From positions 310,001 through 374,000 of the forward strand of contig NZ_WKJK01000002.1 of NCBI RefSeq assembly GCF_009674535.1: a DNA stretch of 64,000 bases. The letters are read 5' to 3'. Of this stretch, positions 7,279-17,145 are shown in pieces. Under the pieces are notes generated by a model, which worked only from the letters and a program-made list of their open reading frames with translations, did not search any database and had not been told where the DNA came from. Source of the stretch: Duganella guangzhouensis. GTDB taxonomy: Bacteria; Pseudomonadota; Gammaproteobacteria; Burkholderiales; Burkholderiaceae_D. The position numbers and the translations under genes were made by a program. Position 1 is the first letter of the stretch, and each line of letters begins with the position of its first letter.

Positions 7279-10200
7279 TCAATGCACCTCTACAGCGGTT
7301 GCGGGAGCGGCCTTCTTCGCGAAGTAGCCACGCACCAGCACAAAGAACAGCGGCACGAAGAAGATGCCCAGGAAGGTTGCGGTCAGCATCCCGCCCAACA
7401 CACCGATACCAATCGCGTTCTGGCTGCCGGAACCGGCACCGCTGCTGATCGCCAGCGGGAACACGCCCAGGCCGAACGCGATGGAGGTCATCAGAATCGG
7501 ACGCAGACGCAGTTTCACCGCGTGCAGCGTGGCCTTCTTCAGATCTTCGCCTGCCTCTTGCAGTTCCTTGGCGAATTCCACGATCAGAATCGCATTCTTC
7601 GCCGCCAGACCGATCACGGTCAGCAGGCCAACCTGGAAGTAGACGTCGTTCGACAGCTTGAACACATAGGTCGCCAGCACCGCGCCGATAATACCCAGCG
7701 GGACCACCAGCAGCACCGAGAACGGCACCGACCAGCTTTCATACAGCGCGGCCAGGCACAGGAACACGATCAGAATCGAGATCGCGTACAGCTGCGTGGT
7801 CTGCGAACCGGAGTCGCGTTCTTCGGTCGACAGGCCGGTCCACTCGTAGCCGATACCCGGCGGCAGTTGCGCCGCCAGCTTCTCGATTTCCATCATCGCG
7901 GTGCCCGAGCTTTGACCCGGCGCCGGCTGGCCGAGGATCTCGGTCGACGGCAGGCCGTTGTAGCGCTCCAGGCGCGGCGAGGCGTAAATCCACTTGCCGG
8001 TCGAGAAGGCCGAGAAAGGCACCATCGTACCGCTGGAATTCCGCACAAACCACTTGTTCAAGTCTTCCGGCACCATACGGGCGTCGGCCGAACCTTGCAG
8101 GTAAACCTTCTTCACGCGGCCACGGTCGATAAAGTCATTGACGTAAGCGCTACCCCAGGCGGTGCTCAGCACCGAGTTCACATCGGCGACGGTCAGGCCG
8201 AGGGCAATCGCCTTCTGCTGGTCGACGGTGATCTTGTACTGCGGCGTATCTTCCATGCCGTTCGGACGCACACCCACCAGCACCGGGCTCTTGGAAGCCA
8301 TGCCCAGCATCTGGTTACGCGCCGCCATCAGTGCATCGTGGCCAACGCCGCCGATATCCTGCAGCTGCAGGTCGAAGCCGGTGGCGTTACCCAGTTCCAT
8401 CACCGCAGGCGGTGCGAAGGCGAACACCATCGCTTCCTTGATCTGCGAGAAGGCGCCCATGGCGCGGCCGGCGATCGCGCTGACGCGATTCTCCTTGCCC
8501 GTACGCTCGGACCAGTCCTTCATACGCACGAAGGCCATGCCGCTGTTCTGGCCATTACCCGAGAAGCTGAAACCAGCCACCGCGAACACCGAGGCGACGT
8601 TGTTCTTCTCATTCACCAGGAATTGGTTCTCGACTTTCTCGATCACTTTCAGGGTGCGCTGCTGGGTCGAACCGGTTGGCAGTTGCACTTGCGAGAACAT
8701 CATGCCCTGATCTTCTTCCGGCAGGAAGGAGGTCGGCAGACGCATGAACACGAAGGCCAGTACCACCAGCAGGCCGGCGTAGATCACCAGCGCGCGGCCG
8801 CCACGGTTCAGAATCGAAGCGACGATGCCCTGATACTTGTTGGTGCCGCGATCGAACGTGCGGTTGAACCAGCCGAAGAAGCCCTTGTTGGTCATGTGAT
8901 GACCTTTTTCCACCGGCTTCAGGATGGTGGCGCACAGCGCTGGCGTGAAGATCATCGCCACCAGCACCGACAGCACCATGGCCGACACAATCGTCACTGA
9001 GAACTGGCGATAGATCACGCCGGTCGAACCGCTGAAGAAGGCCATCGGCACAAACACCGCCGACAGCACCAGCGCGATACCCACCAGCGCGCCGCTGATC
9101 TGGGTCATGGACTTGCGGGTCGCTTCCAGCGGCGACAAGCCCTCTTCCGTCATCACCCGCTCGACGTTTTCCACCACCACGATGGCGTCATCTACCAGCA
9201 GGCCGATCGCCAGCACCACCGCGAACATGGTCAGGGTGTTGATCGAATAGCCCAGCGCCGACAGAATCGCGAAAGTACCCAGCAGCACCACCGGCACCGC
9301 CATGGTTGGAATCAGCGTGGCGCGGAAGTTCTGCAGGAACAGATACATCACCAGGAACACCAGCACGATCGCTTCGAGCAGGGTTTTCACCACTTCTTCA
9401 ATCGACAGCTTGACGAATGGCGTGGTATCGAATGCCACCACCGCTTTCAAGCCTTTCGGGAACTGCTTCTCCATCGCGGCGATTTTCGCCTTGACAGCGT
9501 TGGCGGTATCCAGCGCGTTGGCGCCGGTGGCCAGCTTGATCGCCAGGCCGGATGCCGCCTTGCCGTTGTAGCGTGCCAGGATGGTATAGGTTTCGCTGCC
9601 CAGTTCCATGCGGGCGACGTCGCGCAGGTGCACGGTGGCGCCGGTGGACGAGGTTTTCAGCAGGATGGCGCCGAACTGCTCGGCGGTTTGCAGACGACTT
9701 TGCGCGGTCACGGTGGCGTTCAGCTGTTGGCCGGCCACTGCTGGCAGACCGCCCAGTTCACCGGCCGACACTTCCGTGTTCTGCGCGCTGATGGCCGACG
9801 ATACGTCGGCAGGCGTCAGCTGATAGCTTTGCAGCTTGGCGGCGTCCAGCCAGATCCGCATGGCGTACTGCGAACCGAAGTTGGTCACGTCGCCCACGCC
9901 TTCCACCCGCGAGATCGGATCGATCACGCTGGCGGTCACGTAGTCACCGATGTCGGCCTGCTTCATCGAGCCGTCTTCCGACACGAAGCCCAGCACCATC
10001 AGGAAGTTCTTGGTGGCTTTGGCCACGGTCAGACCCTGCTGCTGCACGGCGGTCGGCAGCAACGGCGTCGCCAGCGATAGCTTGTTCTGCACCTGCACCT
10101 GGGCGATGTCCGGGTTGGTGCCGTTCTTGAAGGTCAGCGTGACGTTGATGCCACCGGTCGAATCGGAGGTCGACGACATGTAGCGCAGGCCGTCGATACC

Positions 10201-10410
10201 CTTCATCTTCTGTTCGATGATCTGGGTGACCGCGTCTTCCACGGTTTTGGCCGAGGCGCCAGGATAGGTGCCGGTGATCGAAATCGACGGCGGTGCGATG
10301 CTAGGGTATTGCGATATCGGCAGGCCGAGAATCGACGCCACGCCCGCGAGCATGATGACGATCGCGACCACCCACGCAAAAATCGGGCGATCAATAAAGA
10401 AACGGGACAT
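7279..10410 (-). CDS. RND multidrug efflux transporter, AcrB/MexB type (HAE-1)
   Basis: 1,043 aa, normal for HAE-1. It starts [14 protein letters not shown] and continues [12 protein letters not shown] and YPGASA, hallmarks of AcrB. Proton-relay Asp pair is seen in [14 protein letters not shown] (about 407-408). The second half repeats the fold with [14 protein letters not shown] and [20 protein letters not shown]. It is an inner-membrane proton/drug antiporter working with the adaptor and OprM-like genes on either side. It lies 11 bp after the adaptor gene. Confidence 0.96.
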   Translation of the reverse strand: MSRFFIDRPIFAWVVAIVIMLAGVASILGLPISQYPSIAPPSISITGTYPGASAKTVEDAVTQIIEQKMKGIDGLRYMSSTSDSTGGINVTLTFKNGTNPDIAQVQVQNKLSLATPLLPTAVQQQGLTVAKATKNFLMVLGFVSEDGSMKQADIGDYVTASVIDPISRVEGVGDVTNFGSQYAMRIWLDAAKLQSYQLTPADVSSAISAQNTEVSAGELGGLPAVAGQQLNATVTAQSRLQTAEQFGAILLKTSSTGATVHLRDVARMELGSETYTILARYNGKAASGLAIKLATGANALDTANAVKAKIAAMEKQFPKGLKAVVAFDTTPFVKLSIEEVVKTLLEAIVLVFLVMYLFLQNFRATLIPTMAVPVVLLGTFAILSALGYSINTLTMFAVVLAIGLLVDDAIVVVENVERVMTEEGLSPLEATRKSMTQISGALVGIALVLSAVFVPMAFFSGSTGVIYRQFSVTIVSAMVLSVLVAMIFTPALCATILKPVEKGHHMTNKGFFGWFNRTFDRGTNKYQGIVASILNRGGRALVIYAGLLVVLAFVFMRLPTSFLPEEDQGMMFSQVQLPTGSTQQRTLKVIEKVENQFLVNEKNNVASVFAVAGFSFSGNGQNSGMAFVRMKDWSERTGKENRVSAIAGRAMGAFSQIKEAMVFAFAPPAVMELGNATGFDLQLQDIGGVGHDALMAARNQMLGMASKSPVLVGVRPNGMEDTPQYKITVDQQKAIALGLTVADVNSVLSTAWGSAYVNDFIDRGRVKKVYLQGSADARMVPEDLNKWFVRNSSGTMVPFSAFSTGKWIYASPRLERYNGLPSTEILGQPAPGQSSGTAMMEIEKLAAQLPPGIGYEWTGLSTEERDSGSQTTQLYAISILIVFLCLAALYESWSVPFSVLLVVPLGIIGAVLATYVFKLSNDVYFQVGLLTVIGLAAKNAILIVEFAKELQEAGEDLKKATLHAVKLRLRPILMTSIAFGLGVFPLAISSGAGSGSQNAIGIGVLGGMLTATFLGIFFVPLFFVLVRGYFAKKAAPATAVEVH

Positions 10411-10421
10411 GTGCTATCTCC

Positions 10422-11633
10422 TTACTGCGCGCTCTTGGCGTTGGCAGGCGCGGCACCGCCGGCGCTGGTGGCCACGGCGGCGGCAGGCTTGGCGACATTG
10501 GCCGGTGCGCCCGGTTTCACTTTCTGTACGCCTTCCACGATCAGCAGGTCGCCGTCGTTCAGGCCGGACTTGACCAGCCATTTGTCGCCCTGGGTGCCGC
10601 CGGTGACCAGCACGCGCTGCTCAACCTTGCCTTCCTTGTTCAGCACCAGCGCGGTGGCTTCGCCCTTGCTGTTACGGGTAACGCCTTGCTGCGGCACCAC
10701 GATGGCTTTTTCGTCGACGCCGGAATCCACCACCGCGCGCACGAACATGCCAGGCAGCAGGTCGTGTTTCGGGTTCGGGAACAGCGCGCGCAGGGTAACG
10801 TTTCCGGTGCTGGTATCAACCGTGACGTCGGAGAATTGCAGCTTGCCTTCCTGGGCGTACTTGGTGCCATCGGACAGGATCAGCGTGACCTTGGCCTGGG
10901 CGCCATTCTTTTTCAGGCCGCCGCTTTCCAGTTCGCGCTTCAGGCGCAGCATGTCTTCGCTGGTCTGGGTAACGTCAACGTAGATCGGGTCCAGTTGCTG
11001 CACGGTGGTCAGCGCGGTGGTCTGGCTGGCGGTCACCAGCGCGCCCGGCGTCACGCTGGACTTGCCGATACGGCCGCTGATCGGCGCGTTGACGTGGGTG
11101 TAATCCAGATTGATCTTGGCGGTTTGCAGCGCCGCTTCGGCCGAAGCTACATCGGCCTTGGCTTGCTCGTAGGTGGCGACGGCGTCGTCGTAATCCTGCT
11201 TGCTGACGCCTTCAATCGCCACCAGATCCTTGTAGCGCGACACTTTCGGCTCGGAGGTCAGCAGCGTCGCCTTGGCCTTGGCCAGTGCGGCCTTGGCGGA
11301 GTTGTAGGTAGCCTGGTAGGTGGCCGCGTCGATCTGGTACAGCGGCATGCCGGCCTTGACGTCGGCGCCTTCGACAAACAGGCGTTTCTGGATCAGGCCA
11401 CCGACCTGCGGACGCACTTCAGCGACTTCATAGGCGCTGGTACGGCCCGGCAGTTCGGTGGTGATCTGCAGCGGCGCTTGCGCCACTTTGAACACGCCCA
11501 CTTCCGCCACCTGCTGCTGGTGAGGTGCTTCGGAGGTGGATTTGGAGCAGCCGGCCATGACGGCCAGCACGGAGATCAGGGCTGCGGCACCGGCGGTGCG
11601 CAGCATTGGTTTTTTGCAGAAAAAGGCTTCCAT
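10422..11633 (-). CDS. RND efflux periplasmic adaptor, AcrA type
   Basis: 403 aa from ATG 11633; a TTG at 11666 would add 11 residues. The lipoprotein signal peptide ends VMAGC (Cys about 28). Order of parts: first half of the lipoyl domain, AEVRPQVGGLIQKRLFVEGADVK, an alpha-helical hairpin, second lipoyl half INLDYTHVNAPISGRIG, beta-barrel, and C-terminal membrane-proximal domain ending in Ala-rich low-complexity sequence. It bridges the inner-membrane pump to the outer duct. It is the first gene of the operon, directly behind the palindromic operator. Confidence 0.94.
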   Translation of the reverse strand: MEAFFCKKPMLRTAGAAALISVLAVMAGCSKSTSEAPHQQQVAEVGVFKVAQAPLQITTELPGRTSAYEVAEVRPQVGGLIQKRLFVEGADVKAGMPLYQIDAATYQATYNSAKAALAKAKATLLTSEPKVSRYKDLVAIEGVSKQDYDDAVATYEQAKADVASAEAALQTAKINLDYTHVNAPISGRIGKSSVTPGALVTASQTTALTTVQQLDPIYVDVTQTSEDMLRLKRELESGGLKKNGAQAKVTLILSDGTKYAQEGKLQFSDVTVDTSTGNVTLRALFPNPKHDLLPGMFVRAVVDSGVDEKAIVVPQQGVTRNSKGEATALVLNKEGKVEQRVLVTGGTQGDKWLVKSGLNDGDLLIVEGVQKVKPGAPANVAKPAAAVATSAGGAAPANAKSAQ

Positions 11634-11670
11634 GGAGTGGGCTTTCTGTATAAATAATAAGCACAACCTA

Positions 11671-11700
11671 TAGAATGAACGATCATTCTAATTATGTCAA
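11671..11700 (-). promoter_or_regulatory. RND operon promoter with TetR-type operator
   Basis: The 20-bp site 11671-11690 is a perfect inverted repeat, TAGAATGA and TCATTCTA around ACGA. On the minus strand a perfect -35 TTGACA lies at 11700-11695, just upstream of the palindrome. The palindrome therefore fills the spacer and -10 region. A bound repressor would block RNA polymerase. The GAATGA-N4-TCATTC form is typical of TetR-family operators. Confidence 0.75.
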
Positions 11701-11726
11701 GCAACCTTTTTGTGCGGTGCAGAAAC

Positions 11727-11743
11727 CTTAAGTAAATTTTAAG
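11727..11743. promoter_or_regulatory. PmrA/BasR-like box
   Basis: CTTAAG-TAAAT-TTTAAG matches the YTTAAK-N5-YTTAAK direct-repeat consensus of PmrA at every constrained base. It lies between the RND operon and the divergent cyclase gene, so it could serve either. The same bases also form an inverted repeat (CTTAA/TTAAG), so another regulator is possible. Confidence 0.4.
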
Positions 11744-11854
11744 CGTGGCAAAATCGCGCAATATTCGACCAGTTGCAGCGGTCCCCAGGACTTGCAATGC
11801 TACAATCAGTTAATTTCATTCTGTCATCTTTTTGAGCTTCCACCCTTGCAGCCC

Positions 11855-14011
11855 ATGCCCCTGCAGTCCCCTTCTGCCCGTCCGCGCCTGACCACGCTGG
11901 TGACGGTCGGCGTCAGCGCCACAGTGTTGCTGACGGTTTTGTCACTGCTGATCCTAGTTGATCACTTCGCCATCGCCTACGCCCGTAACGAAGCTCAACA
12001 GCGCCTGCAGCAGTTGTCATGGCAGATGCGCGACTCGCTCAACAATGTGGTGCGCAAGGCCACCGGCGACGTCCAGCTACTGACCGAGCTGCCACAAGTG
12101 CGCGCCGCCACGTCGCCGGCCGAGGTGCGGCAAATCCTGGAAAGCCTGCAAAAAACCTTCCCCGACTATGCCTGGATCGGCCTGACCGACGCCGACGGCA
12201 AGGTGTTTGCCGCCACCCAGGGCGTGCTGGAGGGCGTGGATGTCAGCGCGCGCGACTGGTTCAAGGATGGCCGCGACAAGATCTACGCCGGCGACTTCCA
12301 CCCCGCCACCCTGCTCGGCAAGAAACTGCCGGTCAGCAGCGACCCGTGGCGCTTCGTCGATGCCGCCGGCCCGCTGCTCGATCCGGCCGGCAATTATCGC
12401 GGCGTGCTGTGCGTGCACATGAGCTGGGGCTGGGCGCGGCGCATGGTGCATACCATCCTGGCACCGGCCGACCACCAATACTCGGCCGACATCTTCGTGG
12501 TGCGCGGCGATGGCACCGTCATGCTCGGCCCGCCGGGCACGGAAGAAACCAAACTCAGCAGCGACAGCCTGAAACTGGCCCAGGGCGGCGCCAGCGGCTC
12601 GCTGAAGGAAACCTGGGCCGACGACCGCAGCTATCTGACCGGCTACGCCCGCAGCGGCGATCCCGACGATCCGGCCACGCTGACCTGGTCCATCCTGGTA
12701 CGCCAGCCGGAAGTGCTGGCCCTGGCCGGCGCGCGCGCGCTGGAACGCCAGATCCTGATGCTGGGCGCCATCCTCGGCGTCGCCCTGGCGCTGGCCGCCG
12801 CCGTGGTGGCGCGCCGCATGACGCGGCCATTGAATGCGCTCAGCCACGCCATCGAACAACGCCAGGCCGCGTCGGCCGACAATCCGGTGCTGCCGGTGCT
12901 GCCGCCGATTCCGGGCAGCGACAACTACCATGAAGTGCAGGTGCTGTCGCGCGCCCTGGCCGCGCTGCTGCGCGACGAACAGCATCACCTGGACGCGCTG
13001 CGCGGCCTGAATGAAAAGCTGGAATCGACGGTGGCCGAGCGCACCCGCGAAATCGCCCGCAAGGCGCTGCAACTGGAGCGCGCGCTGGCGCAGGAGCAAA
13101 GCACCCAGCAACTGCTGCAGGAGCGCGCGGCCGAGTTGCGCGCGATTCTCGACAACGCCCACGATGCCTTCATCGCGCTCGATCCGGGCGGCGTGGTGCG
13201 CGAGTGGAACCTGCAAGCCGAGCGGCTGCTGGGTTGGAAGCGCAACGAGGTGATCGGTCAGCCGATGGCGGCCATGATGCTGCCGCCGCTGCTGCGCCGC
13301 GCCTATGAGCGCGACATGCGGCTGCTGGCCGACCGCGCCAGCGCCGCCGCCGCTGTGATGAGCCGCCGCATCGAGCTGACGCTGCACAACCGTGCCGGCC
13401 AGGAGTTGCCGGTGGAAGTGTCGCTGGCCTATGTGCCGCGCAGCAGCGGCCATTTGTTCATCGCCTTCCTGCACGATATCAGCGAGCGCAAGTCGCTGTT
13501 CGCGTCGATGGAAGAGATGGCGCTGAAGGACACCCTGACCGGCCTGCCCAACCGGCGCGCGCTGATGCAGGCGCTGCCCGACGCCCTGCAGCGCGCCAAC
13601 CGCACGCGCCAGAGCTGCGCCGTGTTCTTCCTCGATCTCGACCGCTTCAAGCAGATCAACGACCGCCATGGCCACGACGAAGGCGACGAACTGCTGCGTC
13701 AATTCGCGCAGCGGGTACGCGCCGCCGTGCGCAAGACCGACACCGTCGGCCGCCTGGCCGGCGACGAATTCATCGTCATCATCGAAATGCTGCACAACGA
13801 CGAGGCGGCCCAGGAAGCGGCCGACAATCTGCTGCAGATCCTGCGCGAACCATTTGTGCTGAAGACCACCAGCATGACGCTGAGCGCCAGCATCGGCATC
13901 GCCATCCACCATCCGGACGATCCGCAGGACACCGAGGCGCTGCTCAGCCGCGCCGACCGCGCCATGTACCGCCACAAACAGCAAAGCGCCTTGCAGCGCG
14001 CGCGCCGCTAA
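11855..14011 (+). CDS. Membrane diguanylate cyclase: Cache-HAMP-PAS-GGDEF
   Basis: About 718 aa from ATG 11855 (a TTG at 11792 would add 21 residues before the first membrane helix). TM1 is at about 20-45, then a periplasmic Cache-type sensor (VSARDWFKDG...GDFHP), TM2 near 305-325, HAMP, a coiled coil, PAS (ILDNAHDAFIALDPGG) and GGDEF. The signature reads AGDEF rather than GGDEF, a variant found in active enzymes. RKTD five residues before it is an intact inhibitory I-site. It should make c-di-GMP in response to a periplasmic ligand. No EAL domain is present. It is divergent from the RND operon. Confidence 0.9.
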   Translation: MPLQSPSARPRLTTLVTVGVSATVLLTVLSLLILVDHFAIAYARNEAQQRLQQLSWQMRDSLNNVVRKATGDVQLLTELPQVRAATSPAEVRQILESLQKTFPDYAWIGLTDADGKVFAATQGVLEGVDVSARDWFKDGRDKIYAGDFHPATLLGKKLPVSSDPWRFVDAAGPLLDPAGNYRGVLCVHMSWGWARRMVHTILAPADHQYSADIFVVRGDGTVMLGPPGTEETKLSSDSLKLAQGGASGSLKETWADDRSYLTGYARSGDPDDPATLTWSILVRQPEVLALAGARALERQILMLGAILGVALALAAAVVARRMTRPLNALSHAIEQRQAASADNPVLPVLPPIPGSDNYHEVQVLSRALAALLRDEQHHLDALRGLNEKLESTVAERTREIARKALQLERALAQEQSTQQLLQERAAELRAILDNAHDAFIALDPGGVVREWNLQAERLLGWKRNEVIGQPMAAMMLPPLLRRAYERDMRLLADRASAAAAVMSRRIELTLHNRAGQELPVEVSLAYVPRSSGHLFIAFLHDISERKSLFASMEEMALKDTLTGLPNRRALMQALPDALQRANRTRQSCAVFFLDLDRFKQINDRHGHDEGDELLRQFAQRVRAAVRKTDTVGRLAGDEFIVIIEMLHNDEAAQEAADNLLQILREPFVLKTTSMTLSASIGIAIHHPDDPQDTEALLSRADRAMYRHKQQSALQRARR

Positions 14012-14109
14012 GCCAGCAGTGCCGGTGCGCTGGGTGCGCTATCGAACATCACGGCTTTGCCGTTTCGGGTAGCATTCCGGACAACATCCTGTCCTTGCGA
14101 ATCCTGTCC

Positions 14110-15603
14110 ATGAACGAGCAAAACAGCCAGACTTCCGACTTTCTATCCACCGGCGTGCCGGGCCTGGACGACGTGCTGGCCGGCGGCCTGACGCGCGACC
14201 GCCTGTATCTGGTGGAGGGCGAGCCGGGCACCGGCAAGACCACGCTGGCGCTGCAGTTCCTCAACGAGGGCGTGCGCCAGGGCGAGCCGGTGCTGTACAT
14301 CACGCTGGCCGAAACCCAGGCCGAGTTGAGCGGCGTGGCGCAGTCGCACGGCTGGAGTCTGGACGGCATCCACGTCGAGGAAATCATTCCGGACGAGAAC
14401 GCGCTCGCCCCGGAGCAGCAGTACACGCTGTTCCACCCATCCGAGATTGAGCTGGGCAATGTCACCCAGCGCATTGTGGCGGCGGTGGACCGGTATCAAC
14501 CGCGTCGCGCGGTGCTCGATTCGCTGTCCGAACTGCAGCTGCTGGCGGAAAACCCACTGCGCTACCGCCGCCAGGTGCTGGCGCTGAAGCAGTATCTGAG
14601 CAGCCGTCACTGCACCACCATCTTCCTTGACGACCGTACCGCCCTGTCCACCGACCTGCAGGTGCGCAGCGTGGCGCACGCGGTGCTGAAGCTGGAGCTG
14701 AGCGACCAGGCGTATGGCATCGAACGGCGTCGCCTTCGGGTGGTCAAATACCGCGGCATCGCTTATCGCGGCGGCGGCCATGATTACAAAATTCTGCGCG
14801 GGGGCCTGCAGATCTACCCGCGCCTGGTGGCGGCCGACTCGCGCGAAGCCAAGCCACATCAGCAGCTGTCCAGCGGCATGCCGACGCTGGACGCGCTGAT
14901 CGGCGGCGGCCTGGACGTCGGCATGAGCACCCTGATCTCGGGGCCGTCGGGTACCGGCAAGTCGTCGCTGGCGGCGCAGTTCGTGCACGCGGCCACCCAG
15001 CGCGGCGAGCGTTGCGCCATGTTTCTGTTTGAAGAGGCGCGCACCAATATGCTCCAACGCGCGGCCAACCTGGGCATGGACCTGAGCGACGCGCTGGAGC
15101 GCGGCCTGCTGACCGTACAGCAGATCGACCCGGCCGAGCTGGCGCCGGGCGAATTCGCGCGCGCCGTCACGCAGGCGGTGGAGCAGGATGTACGGGTAGT
15201 CGTCATCGACAGCCTGAATGGCTATCTGAACGCGGTGCCGGACGAGCGCTTCCTGATCCTCTACCTGCACGAGCTGCTGACCTATCTGGGCCAACGCGGC
15301 GTGGTCAGCATCCTGGTCGGGGTCCAGCAAGGCATGCTGGGCGGCGCCATGCACACCAATATCGACGCCAGCTACCTGGCCGACAACGTCATCATGCTGC
15401 GCTACTTCGAGGCCGAGGGCGAGGTGCGCCAGGCGATCTCGGTATTCAAAAAACGCGGCAGCGCGCACGAACGCACCATCCGCCGCTTCCAGATCGGTTC
15501 CGCCGGTCTGACGGTGGGACCGGTGCTGAAGGACTTCCACGGTGTGCTGACCGGCGTGCCGACCTTCCACGGCGGAGCCCATGCCGATGCACCGGCGGAG
15601 TAA
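14110..15603 (+). CDS. KaiC-like two-domain ATPase
   Basis: 497 aa with tandem RecA/KaiC domains. Walker A motifs are GEPGTGKTT (near residue 38) and GPSGTGKSS (near 282), and the second domain has the EE pair in FLFEEARTNM. No KaiA or KaiB is in the window. In cyanobacterial KaiC the second domain autophosphorylates an adjacent Ser-Thr. By hand alignment the equivalent here (ASYLADNVIMLRYFE) reads Ser-Tyr. Start at ATG 14110; TTG 14095 is in frame but has no better signal. A hybrid kinase starts 6 bp after the stop, so the pair is likely a signalling unit. Confidence 0.87.
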   Translation: MNEQNSQTSDFLSTGVPGLDDVLAGGLTRDRLYLVEGEPGTGKTTLALQFLNEGVRQGEPVLYITLAETQAELSGVAQSHGWSLDGIHVEEIIPDENALAPEQQYTLFHPSEIELGNVTQRIVAAVDRYQPRRAVLDSLSELQLLAENPLRYRRQVLALKQYLSSRHCTTIFLDDRTALSTDLQVRSVAHAVLKLELSDQAYGIERRRLRVVKYRGIAYRGGGHDYKILRGGLQIYPRLVAADSREAKPHQQLSSGMPTLDALIGGGLDVGMSTLISGPSGTGKSSLAAQFVHAATQRGERCAMFLFEEARTNMLQRAANLGMDLSDALERGLLTVQQIDPAELAPGEFARAVTQAVEQDVRVVVIDSLNGYLNAVPDERFLILYLHELLTYLGQRGVVSILVGVQQGMLGGAMHTNIDASYLADNVIMLRYFEAEGEVRQAISVFKKRGSAHERTIRRFQIGSAGLTVGPVLKDFHGVLTGVPTFHGGAHADAPAE

Positions 15604-15609
15604 GCCAGC

Positions 15610-17139
15610 ATGGAATCGCGCATTCTGATCTACGCCCCCACCGGTCAGGATGCACCGCTGACCGCGCGCGTGCTGTCGCTGGCCGCGATCGATAGCCATG
15701 TATGCAGCTCGCTGGACGAACTGGCGCAGGAAATCGAGCGCGGCGTCGGCGCCGTGCTGACGGTGGAGGAAGCGCTGGCGCGCGGCGCCTACCAGCTGCT
15801 GCAGGCCAGCGTGGCCGCGCAGCCCGACTGGTCGGACCTGCCGATCGTGCTGCTGACGCATAAGGGTGCCGATTCGTCGGCGGTGCGGCAGGCGGTGGCC
15901 GGCCTCGGCAACCTGAGCCTGATGGAGCGCCCGGTGCGCACGCTGGCCCTGATCACCGCGCTGCACTCGACACTACGCGCGCGCAACAAGCAGTATCAGG
16001 TGCGCGAGGCGGCGCGGCGCAAGGACGAATTCCTCGCCAGCCTGGGACATGAGCTGCGCAATCCACTGGCGCCGATCCGCACCTCGGTATCGCTGCTGAC
16101 CCGCTTGCATCCGGATTCGGTGCCGCTGGCGCGCATCCGCGACATGGTCGAACGCCAGGTGCGGCTGCTGACACGGCTGGTGGACGACCTGCTGGACGTG
16201 GCGCGCATCACCAGCGGCAAAATCACGCTGCAGCGCCAGCTGGCGTCACTCGGCGCGGTGATGAGCCACGTCAGCGAATTGTGCCAGCATGCCGCCGACG
16301 CCAAACACATCCACATCGCCTGGCAACTGCCATCCAGCGAGATCATGCTGGATGCCGACTATGCGCGGGTGGTGCAAATCTACGCCAACATCCTGTCCAA
16401 CGCGGTCAAGTTCACGCCGCAGGGCGGCCATGTGCTGGTGTCGGCGGCGGCCGACCAGGGCCAACTGCTGGTGACCATCTGCGATGACGGCATCGGCCTG
16501 CATGCCGACACCATCCCGCGCATCTTCCGCATGTTCGAACAAAGCGCCACTGTCAGCGGCCAGTTTTCCAGCGGATTGGGGATCGGTTTGAGCCTGTCGC
16601 GCCAGTTCGCCGAAATGCATGGCGGCACGGTGGAAGCCTACAGCGAAGGGCCGGGCAAAGGCAGCGAGTTCGTGATCCGGCTGCCGGTGCTGGACCACGC
16701 CGGCAAGCGCCAGCCGGTGCCGCTAGCGCAAGACGCGGACGCCGACGGCCACAAAATGCAGGTGCTGGTGGTGGACGACAACCAGGACGCCGCCGATTCA
16801 CTGACCGCGTTGCTGGAGCTGGACGGCTTCGACGTCCGCACCGTCTACGACGGCGCCGCCGCGATTGCGGCGGTGGACACTCGGGCGCCGGACATGATCG
16901 TCATGGACCTGGGCATGCCGGGCATGGACGGCTACGAAACCGCGCGCGCCATCCGGCAGAAGCCGGGCGCCGAGCGCATCCTGATGCTGGCCCTGACCGG
17001 CTGGGGCCAGGGCGACGCCCGCCGCCGCACCATGGAAGCGGGCTTCGACCATCACCTGGTGAAGCCGGTGGAACTGGAACAAATCATCCGCCTGGCCGGC
17101 GCCCGCCACAATCGCAACCAGGTGCAGGCGGCACGCTGA
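15610..17139 (+). CDS. Hybrid histidine kinase with N-terminal receiver-like domain
   Basis: 509 aa, soluble (no membrane helices). Residues 1-120 resemble a receiver fold but lack a clear acidic pocket (LIYAPTGQDAP at the N-terminus). The HisKA H-box is GHELRNPLAPI, with N-box NILSNAVKFT, G1 DDGIGL and G2 GLGIGLSL. The C-terminal receiver has VDDNQDAADS, phospho-acceptor DLGMPGMDG, LTG and KPV. It sits 6 bp behind kaiC. In other bacteria kaiC-like genes neighbour kinases that read or set their state, so a KaiC-kinase pair is inferred. Confidence 0.9.
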   Translation: MESRILIYAPTGQDAPLTARVLSLAAIDSHVCSSLDELAQEIERGVGAVLTVEEALARGAYQLLQASVAAQPDWSDLPIVLLTHKGADSSAVRQAVAGLGNLSLMERPVRTLALITALHSTLRARNKQYQVREAARRKDEFLASLGHELRNPLAPIRTSVSLLTRLHPDSVPLARIRDMVERQVRLLTRLVDDLLDVARITSGKITLQRQLASLGAVMSHVSELCQHAADAKHIHIAWQLPSSEIMLDADYARVVQIYANILSNAVKFTPQGGHVLVSAAADQGQLLVTICDDGIGLHADTIPRIFRMFEQSATVSGQFSSGLGIGLSLSRQFAEMHGGTVEAYSEGPGKGSEFVIRLPVLDHAGKRQPVPLAQDADADGHKMQVLVVDDNQDAADSLTALLELDGFDVRTVYDGAAAIAAVDTRAPDMIVMDLGMPGMDGYETARAIRQKPGAERILMLALTGWGQGDARRRTMEAGFDHHLVKPVELEQIIRLAGARHNRNQVQAAR

Positions 17140-17145
17140 GCGGCC

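Noticed and set aside
12077..13984. A long minus-strand open frame (about 630 codons) opposite the diguanylate cyclase gene
   Set aside because: It is His/Arg/Gln-rich with no domain, and lies antisense to a clearly coding PAS-GGDEF gene. Long shadows like this are expected where the third codon position is GC-rich. Similar frames opposite the RND, KaiC, MFS, ammonia-lyase, porin and GlrR genes were dropped for the same reason.
14143..15966. A 600-codon minus-strand frame opposite kaiC and the hybrid kinase
   Set aside because: It spans two real plus-strand genes and their junction, shows no family motif, and has shadow-type composition.
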